64,000 bases of DNA from the NCBI RefSeq assembly GCF_000737715.1, contig NZ_JPRN01000003.1:434001-498000 (forward strand), written 5' to 3'. Below the pieces are notes generated by a model that made no database searches, was not told where the DNA came from, and saw only the letters and a list, made by a program, of their open reading frames with translations. A program made the position numbers and the translations under genes. Shown here one piece after another: positions 61,152-64,000 of the stretch. Position 1 is the first letter of the stretch. Each line of letters begins with the position of its first letter. This stretch comes from Chryseobacterium sp. JM1 (GTDB lineage: Bacteria > Bacteroidota > Bacteroidia > Flavobacteriales > Weeksellaceae).

Positions 61152-61688
61152 ATGAAAGTTACCGGTTTTCTTTTTATCATCATGATCATGCTTTCTTCGT
61201 GTAAAAAAGATGAAGGGAGTTACCATGGAGGATATTACTGGATTTATGGATATGGACTGCCTGAAATGGGCGCACAGGAGAAGATGGATGGGATATCTGA
61301 AAAATGGAAAATTAAGCATTATGCCGTATCAGGGTGTATGATAAGTAATGAAGAAGAAAGGGCTGTAAATGCTATTAATAAAAGAACCTACGCTGCAATA
61401 GAAAGAAAATACGGAAAAGGCTGGAGTGCAGCTTATGATAAAGATATGCAGGATTTTGCCATGAAAAATGTGGATGTTATGGATGTTCTGATCACGAATA
61501 AATTATTCAGGGATGAACTTAAAAAACATTACATAGAGGCATATAATGTAGATAAAGAAGTGTTTGAGCTTAATGACGAGGGCGAATTTAAAGTCATTGT
61601 TTACAATCATGAACTCAAATACGAAAATAAAGAATGCTTTAGATTGTCAGTAAACACTAAGAATAGAACAGTAAATTTAATTCAATAA
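61152..61688 (+). CDS. Hypothetical lipoprotein within the glycogen operon
   Basis: A 178-residue protein with a lipoprotein signal (MKVTGFLFIIMIMLSSCKKD, Cys17). The mature part (HYAVSGCMISNEEERAVNAI; YAAIERKYGKGWSAAYDKDM) has an FEKGWxxxx-like, helical look similar to small periplasmic FEKKY/GKGW repeats in Bacteroidota, but I do not recognise a named domain. It lies between glgA (4 nt) and glgC (14 nt), unusual for a membrane-anchored periplasmic protein, so it may be carried along or connect storage with the envelope. Confidence 0.75.
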   Translation: MKVTGFLFIIMIMLSSCKKDEGSYHGGYYWIYGYGLPEMGAQEKMDGISEKWKIKHYAVSGCMISNEEERAVNAINKRTYAAIERKYGKGWSAAYDKDMQDFAMKNVDVMDVLITNKLFRDELKKHYIEAYNVDKEVFELNDEGEFKVIVYNHELKYENKECFRLSVNTKNRTVNLIQ

Positions 61689-61702
61689 AACGCAAGATAC
61701 TT

Positions 61703-62971
61703 ATGAAACGAAATGTAATCTCCATTGTTTTGGGAGGCGGCAGAGGGACAAGATTATTCCCGTTAACGTATTCAAGATCAAAACCAGCAGTTCCTATTGC
61801 AGGAAAATACAGGCTGGTAGATATTCCAATTTCCAACTGTCTGAATTCGGGACTCAATAAAATCCTGGTTTTAACGCAGTTTAATTCAGCTTCCTTAAAT
61901 TCACATATCAAGAATTCTTATCACTTTGATATTTTCAGCAAAGGTTTTGTAGATATTCTTGCTGCCGAGCAGAATGTGGAAAATGAAAGCTGGTATCAGG
62001 GAACAGCAGATGCGGTCCGCCAGTCGATGAAGCACCTGGAAAAGTATGATTATGACTATATTCTGATCCTTTCCGGTGACCAGCTCTATCAGATGGATTT
62101 CAGGGAAATGCTGGATTTTCACATTGAAAACGGAGGCGATGTAACGATTGCAACCATTCCGGTGGTGGCGAAGGATGCGACCGGATTCGGGATTTTAAAA
62201 TCTGATGATGACGGAAATATCACCTCTTTCTATGAAAAACCGGAATATGATATTCTGGACAGCTTAAAATCTGAAGTTTCAGAGGAAAACAAGCACAAAG
62301 GAAAAGAATATCTGGCTTCAATGGGAATCTATATTTTCACGAGAACAATTCTTAAAAAGATGTTCGAAGATGGAGCCGGTGATGATTTCGGAAAAGATAT
62401 CATTCCAAATTCAATCGGGAAGTATAAAACATTAAGCTATCAGTATGAAGGGTATTGGACTGATATCGGAACCATAGAATCGTTCTACGAAGCGAATCTG
62501 GACCTTTGTCAGGATCTTCCGCAGTTCAATCTGTTTTCTTCTTCACCAATCTATACAAGGGCGAGGATGCTTCCGCCGTCTAAAATCAACGGATCTTACG
62601 TAAGCAAGGCAGTTTTCGGAGACGGATGCATCATTATGGCCGATAAGATCGAGAATTCGGTGATCGGAAACAGAACCAGAATAGATAAAGGAAGTACTAT
62701 TGTAAATTCTTACGTGATGGGTGCTGACTTCTATCAAAATACGACAGAAATTGTCCTCAATGACAGAAACGGCCGTCCGAATATGGGAATCGGGAAATAC
62801 TGTTACATTGAAAAAGCGATTCTCGATAAAAACTGTTACATCGGCGACAACGTTAAGATCATCGGAGGAAAACATCTTCCGGATGGCGATTACGGAACCC
62901 ATTCTGTTCAGGATGGAATTGTAGTGGTGAAGAAAGGAGCAGTTCTTCCTTCGGGAACACACATTGGATGA
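61703..62971 (+). CDS. glgC: Glucose-1-phosphate adenylyltransferase
   Basis: A 422-residue enzyme that makes ADP-glucose from glucose 1-phosphate and ATP, the rate-limiting step of glycogen synthesis. The nucleotidyltransferase motif is VLGGGRGTRLFPLTYSRSKP; the substrate segments GKYRLVDIPISNCLNSGL, WYQGTADAVRQ and FYEKPEYD follow. The C-terminal half is a left-handed beta-helix (MADKIENSVIGNRTRIDKGS). It is the last gene of the glg operon. Allosteric control by sugar phosphates is normal for the family but cannot be read here. Confidence 0.96.
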   Translation: MKRNVISIVLGGGRGTRLFPLTYSRSKPAVPIAGKYRLVDIPISNCLNSGLNKILVLTQFNSASLNSHIKNSYHFDIFSKGFVDILAAEQNVENESWYQGTADAVRQSMKHLEKYDYDYILILSGDQLYQMDFREMLDFHIENGGDVTIATIPVVAKDATGFGILKSDDDGNITSFYEKPEYDILDSLKSEVSEENKHKGKEYLASMGIYIFTRTILKKMFEDGAGDDFGKDIIPNSIGKYKTLSYQYEGYWTDIGTIESFYEANLDLCQDLPQFNLFSSSPIYTRARMLPPSKINGSYVSKAVFGDGCIIMADKIENSVIGNRTRIDKGSTIVNSYVMGADFYQNTTEIVLNDRNGRPNMGIGKYCYIEKAILDKNCYIGDNVKIIGGKHLPDGDYGTHSVQDGIVVVKKGAVLPSGTHIG

Positions 62972-63024
62972 GAAGAAGACTTTTGAAGCTGTTTTCTTTC
63001 ATGTGATATATGTAAAAATACCTT

Positions 63025-63117
63025 GTCATTGCGAACCTTTAGGTGAAGCAATCTCTGATTTATGCCACAAAAAAGTATTTTAGAGATTGCTTCGTCGCAT
63101 AGCTCCTCGCAATGACA
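63025..63117. repeat. 93-bp hairpin element, TCATTGCGA-type
   Basis: Outer arms TGTCATTGCGA (63025-63035) and TCGCAATGACA (63107-63117) and inner arms GAAGCAATCTCT (63045-63056) and AGAGATTGCTTC (63082-63093) are each perfect inverted repeats. The form matches widely dispersed palindromic elements of this wording that occur in several bacterial phyla. No gene is present; it may also act in ending glgC transcripts. Confidence 0.88.
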
Positions 63118-63221
63118 TTATACAATTTTATCGGAGATAAATTCCTGCGCCTTTGCGATTGTCCAACTATGAAATTTAATGAGTAATGAAAAGGACTTTC
63201 AACCCATAAAGTTCCGGACAG

Positions 63222-63317
63222 TAACTTCCATCTTCCCACATCTATCTTCTAACCTTCAACCTCCATCAGGTTAATTAGTGTTAAACATAAAACTAGGGTG
63301 ATCAACATATTGGTCAC
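63222..63317 (+). terminator. CT-rich repeat tract and a terminator-like hairpin
   Basis: 63222-63266 is a CT-rich tract (TAACTTCCATCTTCCCAC start) like those at 11789 and 49487. Then GTGATCAA (63298-63305) and TTGGTCAC (63310-63317) form a stem followed by eight T, which could terminate transcription ahead of the next gene. Confidence 0.5.
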
Positions 63318-63340
63318 TTTTTTTATTTGTCTTACTTTTG
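63310..63340 (+). promoter_or_regulatory. Candidate promoter of the SRPBCC gene
   Basis: TTG at 63310-63312 and the -7 TACTTTTG at 63333-63340 are 20 bp apart. The ATG comes 5 nt later, so the mRNA would be leaderless or nearly so. The -33 overlaps the right arm of the hairpin above. Confidence 0.5.
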
Positions 63341-63344
63341 TGCG

Positions 63345-64000
63345 ATGCGTTTTTTTAAAATTACAGCCGTGATTCTTGTTTTGCTGGTAGGAGCTTATGC
63401 TGCTTCCATGTATTATTTTGTGGATGAAAACAAGGACTTTAAGATAGAAAAAGAGATCGATTATCCCATCGATAAAGTCTTTGCCCAGTTTAATAATCTT
63501 CAGCATTTTACGCGCTGGAACAACTTTTTCACGAGTTCGCAGTCTATCGACATAGATTATTACACGCCTTACGAAGGTCAGGGTGGTGCCATCAGCTATG
63601 TAGATCCTAAAAACGATACGGACGGGGAAATGTTCATCCGTTACGAAAACCCGCAAAAAAGCCTGCGTTACCAGCTTTTTGAGGATAGAAATGAGAACCC
63701 GACGGTCGTTGATGTTCAGTTCAAAGTGGTGTCTGCAGAAAAAACGAAGATCACCTGGAACGTTCATACGCCAAAGCTTTCCGTGTTAAGGAGAGTGGAA
63801 AATTTCTGGACAGAAGACCGGTTTGCAGAAAACATCAACAAAAGTATGGTGAATCTGAAAAATGTACTGGGCAATAAAGTAGAAAAAGACAACCAGATGG
63901 CGTCCATCAAGTATGACAGTCTGATGGTAGAAAATGAAGAGGATAAGCTGATTTTGGGGATCAATGTAAGTGCATCCAACAAGAAGGAAGCGCTGTATAA
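63345..64000 (+). CDS. SRPBCC/START-like membrane-anchored protein, 3' end outside window
   Basis: At least 218 residues are visible, with no stop before the window edge. A single N-terminal hydrophobic helix (MRFFKITAVILVLLVGAYAA) anchors or exports the protein. A SRPBCC-type fold follows: the IEKEIDYPIDKVFAQFNNLQ opening with HFTRWNNFFTSSQSID is typical of polyketide-cyclase/START-like ligand-binding modules, and GQGGAISYVDP with YQLFEDRNENPTVVDV continues it. The C-terminal continuation (KLILGINVSASNKKEALY) hints at a second domain, but it is cut off. The ligand is unknown. Confidence 0.8.
   Translation, partial: MRFFKITAVILVLLVGAYAASMYYFVDENKDFKIEKEIDYPIDKVFAQFNNLQHFTRWNNFFTSSQSIDIDYYTPYEGQGGAISYVDPKNDTDGEMFIRYENPQKSLRYQLFEDRNENPTVVDVQFKVVSAEKTKITWNVHTPKLSVLRRVENFWTEDRFAENINKSMVNLKNVLGNKVEKDNQMASIKYDSLMVENEEDKLILGINVSASNKKEALY

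Overview
The window looks like chromosomal DNA of a flavobacterium in the Weeksellaceae, most likely Chryseobacterium or a close relative. This rests on AT-rich codon use, A-rich gene starts in place of Shine-Dalgarno sites, repeated TAnnTTTG boxes (the Bacteroidota -7 element) upstream of genes, secreted proteins of the DUF4476 and GLPGLI families, and the protein sequences themselves. The genus is an inference from recognition, not from a search. I see no rRNA, tRNA, prophage, insertion sequence or CRISPR array.

Layout. 1-7.1 kb: a DUF2071/DoxX pair, tatC, kdsD, recQ, a 0.8 kb repeat-rich gap and a glycosyltransferase. 7.1-12.8 kb: two small unknown proteins, lpdA, a DUF4476 secreted protein, the remnant of an AraC regulator, an arylamine N-acetyltransferase and a CvfB-like RNA-binding protein; three of these genes end in terminators with nearly the same stem. 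13-19.5 kb: a TetR-controlled tripartite RND efflux operon with palindromic operators around its promoter. 19.7-25.5 kb: a J-domain/KTSC protein, an SDR with an HTH regulator, and metE under a cobalamin riboswitch, divergent from an AsnC-type regulator. 25.5-33.6 kb: a secreted protein, a lipoprotein, a Nudix hydrolase, a short UvrA-like ABC protein divergent from a MarR regulator across a 29-bp palindrome, and a four-gene operon (arginase family, HPP, zinc ribbon, TIGR01777 epimerase). 34-42.5 kb: ssb, an HRDC protein, hisS, three tandem PH-SHOCT genes, a GNAT, a methyltransferase, and a tiny secreted peptide next to a GLPGLI protein.

42.5-63 kb is the most interesting part. A cyanophycin module (isoaspartyl peptidase, cyanophycinase, divergent cyanophycin synthetase) is followed by a long minus-strand cluster of peptide-bond-forming and peptide-handling enzymes. 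That cluster holds two clear ATP-grasp ligases, one divergent ATP-grasp-like protein, a YbdK/GCS2 carboxylate-amine ligase, a class I glutamine amidotransferase, an alpha/beta esterase, an M17 leucyl aminopeptidase and an esterase with an N-terminal CBM48-like domain. Divergent from it lies a glycogen operon (glgB, glgA, an unknown lipoprotein, glgC). The middle cluster is a good candidate for a pathway that makes a small amide- or peptide-bonded metabolite not yet identified.

Intergenic DNA carries several dispersed repeat families: a 173-bp tandem repeat, GGCTTTAGCC elements, CGCTTAGTC-plus-hairpin elements, CT-rich AACTTCCAG tracts, and a 93-bp hairpin with TCATTGCGA ends. The window opens inside a DUF2071 gene and closes inside an SRPBCC-type gene.
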